From Dipteris shenzhenensis (lineage: Eukaryota > Polypodiophyta > Polypodiopsida > Gleicheniales): a stretch of DNA of 64,000 nucleotides. The notes under the pieces were generated by a model. It had not been told where the DNA came from. It did not search any database and was given only the letters and a program-made list of their open reading frames with translations. Positions 1-11,239 of this stretch are shown one piece after another; within the stretch, counting starts at the first letter, position 1, and the number at the start of each line of letters is the position of its first letter. Both the position numbers and the translations under genes were made by a program. The stretch lies in the NCBI GenBank assembly GCA_047967505.1, contig CM106538.1. One strand, given 5' to 3'.

Positions 1-66
1 TATTCGATAATAATAATTAATATTTTTAATAGTAATTCTTAGGTGTCATACATTTTAATATATTTT

Positions 67-183
<117 letters not shown>

Positions 184-487
184 TTTTAAAACAAAAAAAA
201 TTATGGCATTTTTAGATACTAATATTTTTAACGTTATAATAATTATTTTTTAAATATATTTAATGATCATAATAGTTTCCATATATGTACATATTTAATT
301 ATGATATTAGCATATGTCATGCATGTAGATACCTACATACACACAACTTAGCTACATTTATTGCTCATGTGCATGTAGTCACACCCTTACATTGTTCATC
401 TTGATTCCCAATCTTTGTATTTTACTAGAATATGTTACAAAAATGTCTTACTATATTCTTTAGGTTGCATCTACATACATGGCATTT

Positions 488-572
488 AATGTATTTGTGT
501 GTTCTAGAAGACATCAAGAAAAAAAGAGACTATTTATTTAAAGTTAACAAAAACTTATTTAATGAAAGCTAC
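488..572 (+). repeat. Degenerate direct repeat, copy 1 (copy 2 near 1650-1712)
   Basis: The stretch containing TGTGTGTTCTAGAAGACA, followed by TTATTTAAAGTTAACAA, recurs in altered form around 1650-1712. The first 1.8 kb therefore seems built from duplicated segments separated by microsatellites. No coding content is seen. Confidence 0.6.
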
Positions 573-602
573 AGTTTGTGTGTTGTGTGTGTGTGTGTGT
601 GT

Positions 603-672
603 AGGTCTCAAAATTTAGGGCAACCAGGTCAAGCTTGCAAACCTCTCAGGTTGTCTGTGTTGTGTGTGTGTG
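603..672 (+). repeat. 70-bp direct repeat, copy 1 (copy 2 at 1325-1392)
   Basis: GTCTCAAAATTTAGGGCA begins a segment that ends in a GT run. Nearly the same segment recurs at 1325-1392 in the same orientation, also ending in a GT run. The copies flank the foldback at 723-1105. Confidence 0.85.
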
Positions 673-688
673 TTTCACACCAAAAAAA

Positions 689-1105
<417 letters not shown>

Positions 1106-1118
1106 AGAGAGAGAGAGA

Positions 1119-1240
1119 GAGATTGTAGAAATAGAAACAAAAAAATATTATTTAAAATCTCTCTCTCTCTTTATAGAAATAGAAGCAAACATTATTATTT
1201 AAAATCTCTCTTTGTAGAAATAGTTTGCGATGTTAAAATT
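1119..1240 (+). repeat. Short tandem units ending in CT runs
   Basis: TAGAAATAGAA(A/G)CAAA, then an AT-rich stretch and AAAATCTCTC, is repeated about two and a half times with unit lengths of about 45-55 bp. A longer CT run follows at about 1249-1275 and GT runs follow to 1410. Confidence 0.75.
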
Positions 1241-1274
<34 letters not shown>

Positions 1275-1767
1275 AAGTTTATGTGTGTGCATGTGCATGT
1301 GCATGTGTGTGTGTGTGTGTGAGAGGTCTCAAAATTTAGGGCAGCTAGATCGAGCTTGCAGACCTCTCTAGTTGTGTTTGTTGTGTGTGTGTGTGTGTGT
1401 GTATGTGTGTTTTGTGAAAGAACAAACAAACATCCTTTATAAAGGTATCATTTTAAATTATTTTTTTTATTTTTGCAGGCAGTCCATTGAGCTATTAGTA
1501 GCAGTAGTGCTCCAAACTAGGACTTTTTGTTGGGCGAGGTAGGTGATGTTTTCTCCTTGCCACTTGCATTTGCTTTAATATATAGATAAATAATAAATGA
1601 AAAATGGAATTAGTTTTTATTTGTTAAATTAGCATTTTTAAATAATCTTTTTGTGTGTTCTACAAGACAAAGAAGAATTATTTAAAGTTAACAAGAATCT
1701 TAGTAACTTCAGTTTTTGTGTTTTAGATTAGTATTTTTAAATATTCTTTTTATGTGTTCTAAAAGAC

Positions 1768-1852
1768 ACCAACTAACCTAACCTAACCTAAGTTAACCAA
1801 CTAACCTAACCGTAGTTAGTAATTAACCTGAGGTTAGTTTAGGTTAGGTTTT
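1768..1852. repeat. CCTAA-type repeats in inverted orientation
   Basis: AACCTAACCTAACCTAA on the left is opposed by TTAGTTTAGGTTAGG on the right, so the segment can fold back. The 5-bp CCTAA unit differs from the plant telomere unit CCCTAAA. Flanking 1440-1767 and 1853-2130 hold nothing I recognise. Confidence 0.75.
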
Positions 1853-2177
1853 TTTTTTTCTGTTGGTTCTGTGGGGGGGCATTTTTGGCATCAGATTTTA
1901 TCTCCTTGGGCTCTTCACGACTTTTTCTTGCTCCATTTTGTTTTGTTACTCCATTTTGCTTGCATTGCTCGGTGGTTGTTGCTTAGGACTCGATGGTGTT
2001 CACAGGTTTTTTGTTGACTTGGTTATGTAGCAGCCCGAGGTATCATTTCATTTCATAGGACTTGCCGTCAAAAATTTGTGTCCATATTCTACAAACCATA
2101 TATACGAGGCATGTATGTGGTTGCTAGAGTTACCCAGAGTCATGCAAGGGAGGGGAACTTGGACTGTGGAGGACAGT

Positions 2178-2211
2178 AAAAGAGGCAGCGCGTTAACGCG
2201 CTGCCTCTTTT
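2178..2211. repeat. Perfect 34-bp palindrome (hairpin 1)
   Basis: This is an exact palindrome centred on GTTAAC, with core GCAGCGCGTTAACGCGCTGC and A/T-rich ends. Imperfect complementarity continues outward to roughly 2135-2250. Two related palindromes follow at 2428-2469 and 2671-2756. It lies about 1.1 kb upstream of the ParB/methyltransferase-like gene. Confidence 0.95.
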
Positions 2212-2427
2212 GTTGCCCCATGCAGTACAAGACCCTCTCCCATGTGAGGCATTCAAGTGATATTCAACTCTTGAACGGATGAAAGAAGTTCACAAAACAA
2301 ATGAGCGAGTGCAAGTCCAATGTTCAAGTATAGAGATAAGAGGAAAATTTTTAGAAAACCTTGTAGACCATCGGCATCTAGGTAGCATTTCGAAGACAGT
2401 CCTATTTATGCTTAGAATTGCATGAGA

Positions 2428-2469
2428 GACCAAAAGAGACAGCGCGTTAACGCGTTGCCTATTTTGGTC
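2428..2469. repeat. 42-bp near-perfect palindrome (hairpin 2)
   Basis: The two 21-bp half-sites differ at three positions. The centre AGCGCGTTAACGCG is shared with hairpin 1. One flank of hairpin 2 (read on the minus strand, GCAAGGAGGGGA) also resembles a flank of hairpin 1 (GCAAGGGAGGGGAA), so the two are probably copies of one larger unit. Confidence 0.93.
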
Positions 2470-2670
2470 CCTCGGGTAGTCCAATAGTCCCCTCCTTGCA
2501 TAGCGATCAAAAGACCATGTGACCTATCCCTCTAAGAGTCCAATAGCATTCCAAAGACCATAAGACTTGTATACCAAAGCATACTTGGAGAAAAAAGATG
2601 AAATGGTCGAAGCAACCTCTTGTGAGTATTGATACATGGAGGATTGAGTAGAAAAGCCTTGCTGAAAAGC

Positions 2671-2756
2671 CTTCATGAAAGACAGCTTGAGATGCCAAAA
2701 AGGACAGCTCATTAACGCGCTGCCCTTTTTCGCTTCTCAAGGTGTCTTTCATGAGG
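2671..2756. repeat. 86-bp imperfect palindrome (hairpin 3)
   Basis: The two 43-bp arms pair with about seven mismatches. Outer arms contain CATGAAAGACA and its complement; the centre is CATTAACGCGCTGCC, a decayed form of the core in hairpins 1 and 2. The three centres lie about 250-270 bp apart. The region 2757-3311 up to the next gene holds no other recognisable feature. Confidence 0.92.
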
Positions 2757-3311
2757 GTAAGGGGTAGGCATAGAAGTGCATATTTGCCACTGCAATTCCA
2801 TATATCCAAGTGTATAGATACCACTGCAAGTTGATATACTATGTGCATTGGAGATGAAACTTTTTCTTTTAGGACACAAGTGGGTGAATGTTCCCTAAAC
2901 TGGAAATCAATTGCATTGGTAGATACATGTATTTTTGTCTAGATATGTAAAATGATATTTATTCATAAGTGCGAGTTTACACACCTTTGCATTCATATAT
3001 GTCAGCAGTTTGAGATATTTGTTTGAAGCTTTTTCCTTATGAGGTGTACACACTTCATTATCTGTTTGGGGCTTTGCCGTCGTGATATGTATTGCATATG
3101 TTTTCATAAACAAAACCTTTATCATATATATATGTGAAAAAGCTCTCATGTTTTTTTGAGCATATGGAAAGATTTGAGAAGACCTTTGAACCTGCCGTAG
3201 GTTATACTCTATCTATTGTTACATGTTGTTTCTTGTTTTTAGTTTTGGTTTTTATTGAAAAGGTTTTGAGAACTATGATTGGAAAAATGCCTTGTTTTTT
3301 GTCTTTTCAGG

Positions 3312-6300
3312 ATGACAGGAAAAAAAGGCAGAAAAGTTCAAGTGGCACATTCTACAAAGGTGACAAGAGGAACAAAAGTAGATCACAATGTTGAATGTGG
3401 AACCGAAGAGCAAGAAAGTGTGGTGGATCTAGAGGTTGAAGTATCATCAACTCAAAGAGATGAAGGTCCAAGAGTGGAGGTGGATGAGTTGGATGATAGT
3501 GAAGTTCAGGTGGAAGGAGGAGGTGATGTGATTGGCAAATGTAGGATGCTTGATTCAAACCAGTGTCCTCACATTCCCTTGTGTAGGTTGATACCTTATG
3601 CAAGAGTGAGAGGACTTCATGATGATGTATCTTCACTCAAAAGTACATTTCAAGTGGAGGGCTATCTCCCAGAGAAAGGGTCTTTCATTGTATCTGTCTG
3701 CAAGAGTGATGGAGGGGAGATAGTTGTGACAGATGATATGAGGAAGAGTTGGTCTCCCACCTGGAGAGAGGTGGATGAGGAGTTTGAGAAAGATGTGATG
3801 TCTAACACTGACTTTCATTTTATGTCACAAAAGATGTTATTTGTTTGGGAGGGCAATCATAGGACCACTGCATGGATGAGTGTCATCAAGGAAATCTTTC
3901 CTACAAACAAGAAAAGACATGTACGAGTGGTATGCACAATAATTGACCCAAGGAAAATTGGTGAGATTGCTCTCTTGGCAGGGCTACAACGAATGAATTC
4001 GTAAGTACATGTTTTATGCTACTTTGCATTTATTGATTGGGTTGTGTACTTTACTATTTGTTTTCTAGCATGAATGAACATGCCATTATCAAACCCAGTC
4101 TAAGGGACATACTCATAAATGCACACAACATTTGTGAGTGTGAATCTATGGTGTTTATGAAAACATTGTCTTCGAGTGAGATCAAATCAATAGAGAATTG
4201 GAGGGCTCAAGAGAGTAAAGGGAAGAAGCCATGGTTTCCATTGACAAGAGGTTATCTGGCAAGGCTTGTCTTCTAGGTAGAATGTTGCATTTGTATTGAT
4301 GCTTACTTCTTTATCACTCCTTTGCTTTCTCTAATTGGAACTTATGTATATAGGTTGAGTACAATACAGAGCTTAAAAAAGCAATGGACAAAATATCTAC
4401 AAAGCTACCTTTAGATCAAAGGGGAGAGGCAGAAGGAAAGCAGCGTACCATGATTCCAAAGAGAATTGCTGATAGGATGGGAAAGGTGTGAATTGAATTT
4501 TCTATACTTTGTTGCATTTATTTTGAAGTTAAGTGATTGACATGTCATCTTTGGATAGGTGTTGAATTGTATAGATCCTGGTCTTGGAGAGGCTTGGTTG
4601 GAAAAGTTGTTTGCCTTGTGCTTTGATGGTGCGGACTCTTGCGTGACATTGGAGAAGCTCCAACTCATTGCAAAGTCTGATTTGAGATTAGAAAAAAAAA
4701 AAATTTTCCTTTCTTTGTTAGAAGCCACTAAACCTATGCGAGACATGTACTTCATGCCTGTGGGCGACCTTGAGTACAGAGGGTGTGTTTCTTCTACCAA
4801 TACAAATCATCTTTCATGGTGTTTGTTTGTTTCTTGCCAATAACATGACTCTTATTTTTTTATTATAAAATTGCATCAACTTTTACTGTTTAGGTGGATT
4901 AGTAGAGAGATATTTTTGGAGAAGGTGGAGAGAGAGTCATTGAAAGTGCTTGAAGATTTGAGGGTGATCACAACAATGGGCATGCCTTTGGATACCCCTA
5001 AGGATTACACATTGCAGCAATACATGGAGGATATAAAACTGGAGGGGAGAAAACATATGTTTGTGGTGCTAAGATCAAAGGAAACAAAGATGGAGAGCAA
5101 GGGTGGAAAAAAAGGAGATGGACTATCTGAGTTGGACATGGCTGCCCATAGGGTGGTTTATAGGTATGTTGTCAATTCATTCGAAGGTTCATTTTTCATT
5201 TGTCTATTTTTGTGCTATTGATTCATGTAATTGCACAATCATTGATGGTTGTTCCACTTGATTTCTTGACCTTTTGATGGTTTGGGACATCCAATTTTTT
5301 TGCGTTTCTTGGTTGATAGATATCTCTCCCACTTGGCAATAGAGAAAAGGATCTCTGACATTCCAAATTTGTGCAAGAGTTGGGTGGAGATTGGTCATGC
5401 TGCATGCATGTACCTGGCATGCACCGTCTCTCTCAATGGGAATTAGCACATTGTCCCTGGTGGATAGATTTTCCTAAAGGACAAGTACTGGTGCGAGAAA
5501 GAGACTTGTACAATACTTATGCTTCACAAAAAGCCAATGAAGCAAGTAAGGACAAAGTGGAGGGAAGCTCAAGGAGAGATAAGAGAGAGAAAGAGAAACA
5601 AGAACATCCTACAGAAAAAGGTAAGGAAGATACAATATGATTGTTTGTTGATGTTGTCTTCAATTTGTTTTGACATTGCATTAATAAGTTTATGATTGTT
5701 CTCTTTCTAGATGAGGGACCATCTAGTCCTATGCGGCATGAAATGGATCACATAGAGAGTGCAGGTAAGGGTGTTGTTGTGTTCTGCATATGTAGTTGTT
5801 CCTTTAACACTAGTTTTACTTGTAATTAATTTGCTTTTGCATATAGGTGGAGAATCAATCTCAGGACTTGTGAAGCAATACGTGTTCCATCGATCACAGT
5901 CACTTGACATTTCCTTGGCCCGTGGCATCACACCTTTGTTTGCTTGTACAGTTGGAGATTACATTGCAATGGGCAAAGACTTTGCTAACTCTAAAAGAAA
6001 TGATAAGTATGCTATTTCGCATGAGTTTTTTATTACAGTGGCTAGTCGAGATCAGGACTACAAGAGGATGGGTAAGAAGGTGAAGTGGGCTTCAGATTTT
6101 ATATTGCTCGATTTTCCATCTGGCTATCCACTTGATGAGAGAAGATCCACTCCTACTTGGAATGTCTTGCTCAAGGACCATGTGCGGCATGGGCTTGCAG
6201 TTGCATCAGCTTCTTTGTCTGATAGTGGTTGGTTGGCATGCATATGTCCTTTGGCAGGTAAGGCACAATACCACAATTGACATTTCACATTTTTTGTTTC

Positions 6301-7115
6301 CATTCTACTAGTTTTAAATAAAATTAATTGCTTGTAGGACAATGTATTGGTTGGATGGAACGGTTTGCATATGTCCAGGGCTTGGAGGTTGTCAGACATG
6401 TGATCATTCATGACAAGTTTCCATATGGATTTTGTAGAGAACATGATAAAAGTGTTAAGGTAAGCTACCATTCCATGCATTCTATGTTTGCATTCCATGA
6501 TAAAAGTGTCTTTGACAAATGTCTCCTCGTTAGTCCTATGCATGCTATGTTTGGAAGGATAAGTCCTATGCATGCTATCTTTGCCATCTTTCATGCTATA
6601 ATGCTTGCTAGTTGAAGTCAATATACTATACATGTTTTTCTCCATGTGGTTTCCAAATGCAATCTTCAGTATTAGCTCTAATACGTAGAGCAAAGAAGAA
6701 TCCAATAGTTTTTTGGGAGGAGAGCTTTCCACTTTTCCAACAGCTTTTGATTGATCCACGTGAAGATGTCTGGACTCATTACATACCTCCCTCTGCAAGG
6801 ACAATCATGCCGATGTCTTCTCAGCTAGCACGAGGTGGACTAGAGAGGAGTAGTTTTTTTGTAGGTTACATTATGTCTCTTCTCTGTGTTCCTGGAGGGC
6901 TGGTTCTAGAGATGGGTTGTGGTACAGCCCCTCTTATGCGTGCTTGTCAGGCCATTGGCAGGCCTTGTTTTTCATTTGATTCAGACAACAGTATTATGGC
7001 TAGCATTGTTGAGCCACTTGTGGCAGATCATTCTGGAAAACGGATCAGGTCAGAGCATGATGGAGAGGGGGAAGAAGAGAGAGTGGAACCTGTCACAAAC
7101 CCCTTTGATGAGTAG
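3312..7115 (+). CDS. Intron-rich gene: ParB-like region plus amino-methyltransferase-like domain
   Basis: Proposed exons: 3312-4000, 4069-about 4276, 4354-4485, 4559-4781, 4894-5163, about 5320-5620, 5711-5764, 5847-6257, 6338-6459, 6612-7115. Most junctions are GT..AG and keep phase. The ATG follows an AG acceptor (3309-3310), suggesting a 5' UTR intron. The N-terminal part is acidic, then shows a ParB-box-like GNHRTTAW (GNHR at residues 181-184 in exon 1). The C-terminal half has LLDFPSGY (about 6104), which resembles methyltransferase motif IV (D-P-P-Y) with changed residues, a SGWLACICPL strand, and near 6894 GGLVLEMGCGTAP followed by GRPCFSFDSD, matching the AdoMet-binding motif I. The order IV then I is typical of beta-class N4/N6 amino-methyltransferases. 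Oddities: an in-frame TAG (4274-4276) just before a GT donor, and a frame change near 5430. It may be a decaying gene, or those junctions may be misread. The substrate is unknown. Confidence 0.7.
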
Positions 7116-7450
7116 TATGCTACTGGCCCTGAGTTTTTTTGTTATATATTTTGAATGCTAAAATTGAGGACTTTGAAAGTGTTATTTAGCATCTTTATAA
7201 TATGATATATAGTGAACATTTACGGGTGCCTTTGAAGCAAGGAAGTACAAATTTTGATGCTTTGGATAGTGTTTGTAAGGCCTTGATCTAGCAATTGATT
7301 TTTTTTGCTTTTTGTTGGTAGCGAATTGTCTTTTGTATAACACATAAGGATGGCAAGTTCTTCTTATTGGAAATTATTTTCATTGTTCCACTGTGACTTA
7401 CTTTCCTTTGAAATGTATGTTTTGTTGTAGTTTGTTGCCATGCTATGCAG

Positions 7451-7556
7451 AAAAAATGGCAAGATTCATGACAGCCGACAAGAGATATGATGAGTGGCAA
7501 TTAGATAAACCACATGCGCGCAACTACTTTCTTGATGATGAATGTCAGGGGGATTA
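7451..7556 (+). other. Possible additional 3' exon of the ParB/methyltransferase-like gene
   Basis: A TGCTATGCAG acceptor precedes an open stretch reading MARFMTADKRYDEWQLDK and then an acidic end closed by TAG. It could be an alternative terminal exon, but no donor with matching phase is evident upstream of the 7113-7115 stop. The rest of 7116-7820 looks like 3' UTR or intergenic DNA. Confidence 0.3.
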
Positions 7557-7828
7557 GAACATGGTTTAAAACACCATTTTGTTCATACACTGATAATTGT
7601 TGTGGTGAACCATGGATACATTTGGAAAGTTTTGGTCTAGTGCATTTTGCGGGTGAAGTGGTATTTCAATAGTCATCTATGTTATGAGTTTGGTAATTAG
7701 TTTATGTTCTTCAAGTGAAAGATAGGGTGGATTGTAAGTCTGATTATTGGTATGCTTATTATGACAACATCTTGCTATAGTAAGTTCGGTTTCAAATTTG
7801 TTCTCATCGGAGGAATTGTAAAAAAACT

Positions 7829-8325
7829 CGCTCGCTTCATTGGGCCCGCTCGCTTTTTCTCGCTCGCTCTATTGACTACCTCGTTTATCATGGGGTCAAC
7901 CGGCAGTCTACACCATAACAGTAACATATGTATCGTGGGTGTTGCCTCACTCGGCGATCTACACCACTAAATAGTTAGATATTCATGTTCATCATGGGTG
8001 TTACCTCATCCGACAGTCTACACCATAAAACAATAACATATTTGTCGTGGGTTTTGCCTCAATTGGCAATCTACACCATAAAATAGCTACATATTCATGT
8101 TTATCATGGGCGTTTTCTCATTCGCGACTGTCTATACCATACAACGATAATGTATTTATTGTGGGTGTTGCCTCACTCGATGATCTAAACCATAAAATAG
8201 TTACATATTTATCATGGGTGTTGCCTCACTCAGCAATCTACACCATAAAATAGTTACATATTTATGATGGCTCCTCACTCGACGATCTACACCATAAAAT
8301 AGTAACATTGGGGAGTTCATTAATC
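7829..8325 (+). repeat. CTCG cluster and a degenerate minisatellite
   Basis: A short cluster of CTCGCTCG motifs (7829-7877) precedes about seven degenerate tandem units (about 7890-8325). The recurring words are GGGTGTTGCCTCACTCGGC, then GATCTACACCATAAA, then ATAGTTACATATTTATC. Units vary from about 50 to 70 bp. Small ORFs here are artefacts. The region 8330-8920 shows no recognisable feature. Confidence 0.88.
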
Positions 8326-8924
8326 AAAAACAAGTGTTGCCTCCATTGGCGATCAACACAAAACCATACATTGCCTCACTCAATGATCTATATACTAACT
8401 ATCTAAGATGTTTGTTGTTTAAAAGTAGGTATGAGTGATGGGTATTTACTAGCCAAAAGTGATTTGGAAACCTATTGGGTGTTATGCTCTAGCCGAGATA
8501 GCATGACCTCGGAAAGATCGGTGGGCATTTTCTCTTAGATGACCGACTTCTGTAATATTTAATGTGTGTAAATAAAATGGTCAAGAGAAGTAACTGCCAA
8601 GGTCCTAGGTGAGGGTGTAATGGCATTGACTAGGTGGTTCTGAGTGCTAGGCCTAGGTGCACCTAAATGTGCAATAATGCCGAGGGGCAAATGGTTTAAT
8701 TGTGCCCCAAGAGAGGGGTAAATGTTGTACCAAGTAAAAAGGGCTCAAATGATGACATGTGGCAGAGGGAACCATCTAGGGAGTTGTGGGTTTTGTGGAT
8801 AGGCATGAGACAAAATTATGTATCTGATGAAGCATGCGATCCACGAAGTTGTGGCTGGGTGGATATACGTGATGCCATCGCCCGTGATTGGTGAAGACCA
8901 GGAGAGAGATAGAAATTAGGTTCG

Positions 8925-9235
8925 TTTCATTGGGATTCTTCAGTAGAATGGTTCTTGTACTTAATGAAATATCTATGGTATTGTTGATCATCATGGGTCA
9001 TAGTTACATCATGAGGCAAAATAGTTTTAGGGGTCAAAACTTCTACATAATCTTCTAACAAAGACGGGTCATCAATCACATATACAATAGAAAGATTCTC
9101 TTTAAATGGATGTAATAGACTTATATGAAATGAGTTATATATACCCCAATGAAGGGAAAATTCTAATTGATAAGCATTGTCATTAATCTTTTGAATGATC
9201 TTGAAAGGTCCATGTCAAAGAAAATCTTAAAATTT
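8925..9235 (-). pseudogene. Ty3/gypsy integrase C-terminus and chromodomain relic
   Basis: Read on the minus strand, HGPFKIIQKINDNAYQLEF is followed by HWGIYNSFHISLLHPFKEN and, further on, by YFIKYKNHSTEES. The first two segments match the GPF..I.KIN..AY.L.LP....HNVFHVSLLK signature at the end of gypsy integrases. The last resembles the F.IKWK...EE(S/T)W end of a chromodomain. A stop precedes HGPF and the frame breaks, so it is dead. No complete integrase core remains between here and the primer site at 9791. Confidence 0.75.
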
Positions 9236-9790
9236 TGTATGCAATCATGCACGAGTGCTAAAACAAGCAAATATATCATTTGCAATTGTCACGTGCTTCC
9301 TATAATCAAGTGAAAACCTTGTGTGTAGCATAAATTGAATAAAACCATACCTGGTCATTCTAGAACTTTTTTTCTTTTTAAGAACGATACCTCTTTTTCT
9401 TGCTTGATAAAGAGGATGATGAATCATGTGTAATTTTGAGTGATGGAAAGTCAAAATTGTGTTTGTTCACCATCTGTGAGTCGACAGAGTATAGCACAAA
9501 ATTGGTGCAAAATTTGAAAAAACTTTTTTCTACAAAGTTGGAGACCATGACGATTCCAATAGGTCTCGCAAGCATAATTATAAAATTTGGCTTTAATGAG
9601 GAGAAATCATGCATTATATGCAAAAAAATACTTGCTTATTCCTAAAATTGTCTCTACACAAAAATAGGCTTTAGCTTTTTCTTGTCAGAACAAAAGCATT
9701 GCTTCTTATATAAAAACAAGAGAAAGAAGAACAAAAACTCCCTTGCATCCTTATAGAGAGAGAACCCATGGTTGTAGATCGAGCATGTCA

Positions 9791-9802
9791 CTCTGATACC
9801 AT
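9791..9802 (-). other. LTR retrotransposon primer-binding site
   Basis: On the minus strand this reads TGGTATCAGAG, the initiator-Met-tRNA type primer site of plant LTR elements. It immediately follows a CTGTAACA LTR end, so the element runs on the minus strand with its 5' LTR to the right. Confidence 0.75.
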
Positions 9803-10202
9803 TGTTACAGAAACTTGAACAAAATATTTATATACCAGTAATCCTTCAAAACAACTGATTTGGGCCGCGAAGGGGCCCGTTTTAAGAGCCAAAGAGACCC
9901 ACTTTAGGTGGGTCGCGCAAGCTCGTGGACCTTGAAGATACCTTCAGAGTTGGGTCTCTCTCACACCCCCTCTCCACACTCTCACTCCCTGCTCAACTTC
10001 TACTAGAAGAGTTAAACTTTTTGGCCTGCGAGAGGCAAGCAAGAGAATTTGGGTGGAGTTTTTTGACAAGTTAAAAGTGATGAGTGAATGTAGAGGTGGG
10101 TGAGGGGTCATCATAATATATCCAGTGCCATTGTTTGGTCTTCCAAGTACAATGATGATGAAACATTCAACCAAAAGTGCTCTTTCAATTTAGTTGTTTA
10201 CA
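9803..10202 (-). repeat. Putative 5' LTR of the minus-strand gypsy relic
   Basis: On the plus strand the segment starts TGTTACAG beside the primer site and can be closed at TTGTTTACA, giving TG..CA ends in about 400 bp. The outer boundary is inferred from the ends only; I found no second LTR copy in the window to confirm it. Confidence 0.45.
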
Positions 10203-10814
10203 CCCTTCGAGTAAGTTCGCAGCCTTTTTGGTTGGTGGACGGTCACACGATCAAGTTCTCTCATAGCCCGCACTGATGATGCCTCTTAGTAGCTTGGTTT
10301 GCCAAAGATAGCAGCTACAGTCAAACTTTGATACTCACCAAGTATGTGCCCAAGGAAGTCAGATAAAGATAATGTTAGAGGTGAGTCTCTGTAGTTGAAC
10401 TGGGATGAGATAGACATGGCATGTATGTGGTGAGGCAAACTACAGCGCACCTCAATTTTAATTAGTTTTTTTTTGCTACCTGGTCAATTGTGTGCGCTAC
10501 AATAGACCATGGTTGCTCTTTTTGACCAACCGTGGTCAGCAACCATGCTTGTTCATGCGCGTGAGGTATCATTGGCAAGCCATCCTGGAATAACGTTCCA
10601 CTTACCCTCTCTTTATTTAACTAAGCACTTTTAGTGTGGTTTGTGTTAGTCCCTTCCCCATTCTTTAGTGGCTCTTATCCCATTTCCCTTTTGATGACTA
10701 ATAACAAGTCTTGAGTTTGAAACTTGTCGTAGGGATCCGTACCACGTCTCTTCTTCTTCTGCTTTTCGTGGCTGCATCGGCTAGTAGGGTAGGCTGTCCA
10801 TTTTTGTGAAAGCC

Positions 10815-10880
10815 TATCCGTCTCGTGATGCTCATAACGTTTTTGTGAAAGCCTATCCGTCTCATGATGCTCATAATGAT
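10815..10880 (+). repeat. Short tandem duplication
   Basis: TTTTTGTGAAAGCCTATCCG followed by TCTCGTGATGCTCATAA appears twice back to back with one or two changes (about 37-40 bp units). The surrounding 10203-11230 holds no other recognisable feature. Confidence 0.85.
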
Positions 10881-11239
10881 TTAAAGTAGTACCCTTATCT
10901 GATGGGATCGTAAAGGTCTGACATCAACATACCATAGACAAAATTGCTACCCATAATTTTTAGCACAGAGAACTGGTCATTCTATCATCACCCTTTGACG
11001 CCAATAGGTGTGCATAAAATTTGATATGCTTGCAATCTTAAATTGTACAGGGCGATACAACCGCATTGTTGGGCCAACAATAAGTTGATTATATATATTG
11101 AGGAGCTGGTAAGTTTTTGAGCTGAATGCAGAGAAAGCCCACCTTGACTAGAGACCAATTATGTAAGTCTATTTTTTTCATGATTATTTGTTCTTAAGCT
11201 ATTTATACTATTTCTCTACTCATGAGCATCTGCAATTGG

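Noticed and set aside
6124-6804. 226-codon minus-strand ORF
   Set aside because: It is antisense to the methyltransferase-like exons and has no motif of its own.
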